64,000 bases of DNA from contig MU831957.1 in the NCBI GenBank assembly GCA_029204225.1, positions 30,619-94,618 of the forward strand. Direction: 5' to 3'. A program made the position numbers and the translations under genes. Under the pieces are notes generated by a model. It was not told the DNA's origin, did not search any database, and saw only the letters and a list, made by a program, of their open reading frames with translations. Below are positions 63,616 through 64,000 of this stretch, in pieces (position 1 is the first letter of the stretch; each line of letters opens with the position of its first letter). This DNA comes from Diphasiastrum complanatum. Its lineage: Eukaryota > Streptophyta > Lycopodiopsida > Lycopodiales > Lycopodiaceae.

Positions 63616-64000
<385 letters not shown>

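Overview
The window looks like nuclear DNA of a land plant. It is AT-rich, its few intact genes are plant-type (secreted leucine-rich-repeat proteins and a nodulin-like MFS transporter), its Ty1/copia elements carry initiator-Met-tRNA primer sites, and it holds very long dinucleotide microsatellites. The mixture of retroelement debris, MULE/SWIM fragments and a DUF7869-type fragment would suit a large seed-free plant genome such as a fern. That placement is inference, because nothing in the sequence fixes the species.

Genes. Three paralogous LRR genes are present: copy 1 at 1-407 (minus, cut by the window edge), copy 2 at 18124-19917 (plus, 597 aa) and copy 3 at 45472-47262 (plus, 596 aa). 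All three keep a related upstream block with a W-box-like TTGACC, and copies 2 and 3 also share a 3' flank, so whole gene units were duplicated and then pushed apart by repeats. The fourth gene is an intronless nodulin-like/MFS transporter at 58271-60053 (minus), broken by one extra base in an A9 run.

Layout. 1-770: LRR copy 1 and its promoter. 1.1-8.5 kb: copia and gypsy scraps, an LTR-like repeat and a gypsy gag. 8.5-12.4 kb: featureless apart from small repeats and a lone primer-binding site. 12.7-14.4 kb: a degenerate short repeat, then a ~350-bp satellite. 14.9-16.5 kb: a decayed MULE transposase gene. 16.8-17.4 kb: a foldback element and GC-rich hairpins. 17.6-20.3 kb: LRR copy 2. 20.4-23.7 kb: a tRNA-derived mini-SINE and a SWIM-domain relic. 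24.2-28.9 kb: a copia element with matching 5-bp target duplications, one LTR holding a SINE whose empty site survives in the other LTR. 28.9-32.3 kb: no gene. 32.3-35.3 kb: two oppositely oriented gypsy-type gags. 35.7-40.9 kb: a second copia element broken inside its integrase, an unrecognised multi-exon fragment, a dense array of short palindromes and a third copia fragment. 41-43.2 kb: no gene. 43.2-44.8 kb: three copies of a GC-rich 459-bp repeat. 45.1-47.6 kb: LRR copy 3. 48.6-57.3 kb: microsatellites, gag and copia scraps and two oppositely oriented halves of a DUF7869-like gene. 58.3-60.5 kb: the transporter and a perfect GC-rich hairpin upstream. 61-63.6 kb: an unrecognised coding relic, an LTR-like repeat and short tandem repeats. 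63806-64000: an unbroken run of G that is probably an artefact.

The genes do not form a pathway. The biological story is duplication of an extracellular LRR gene together with its promoter inside a strongly retrotransposon-eroded segment. Coding calls rest on reading translations by eye; no database search was possible.
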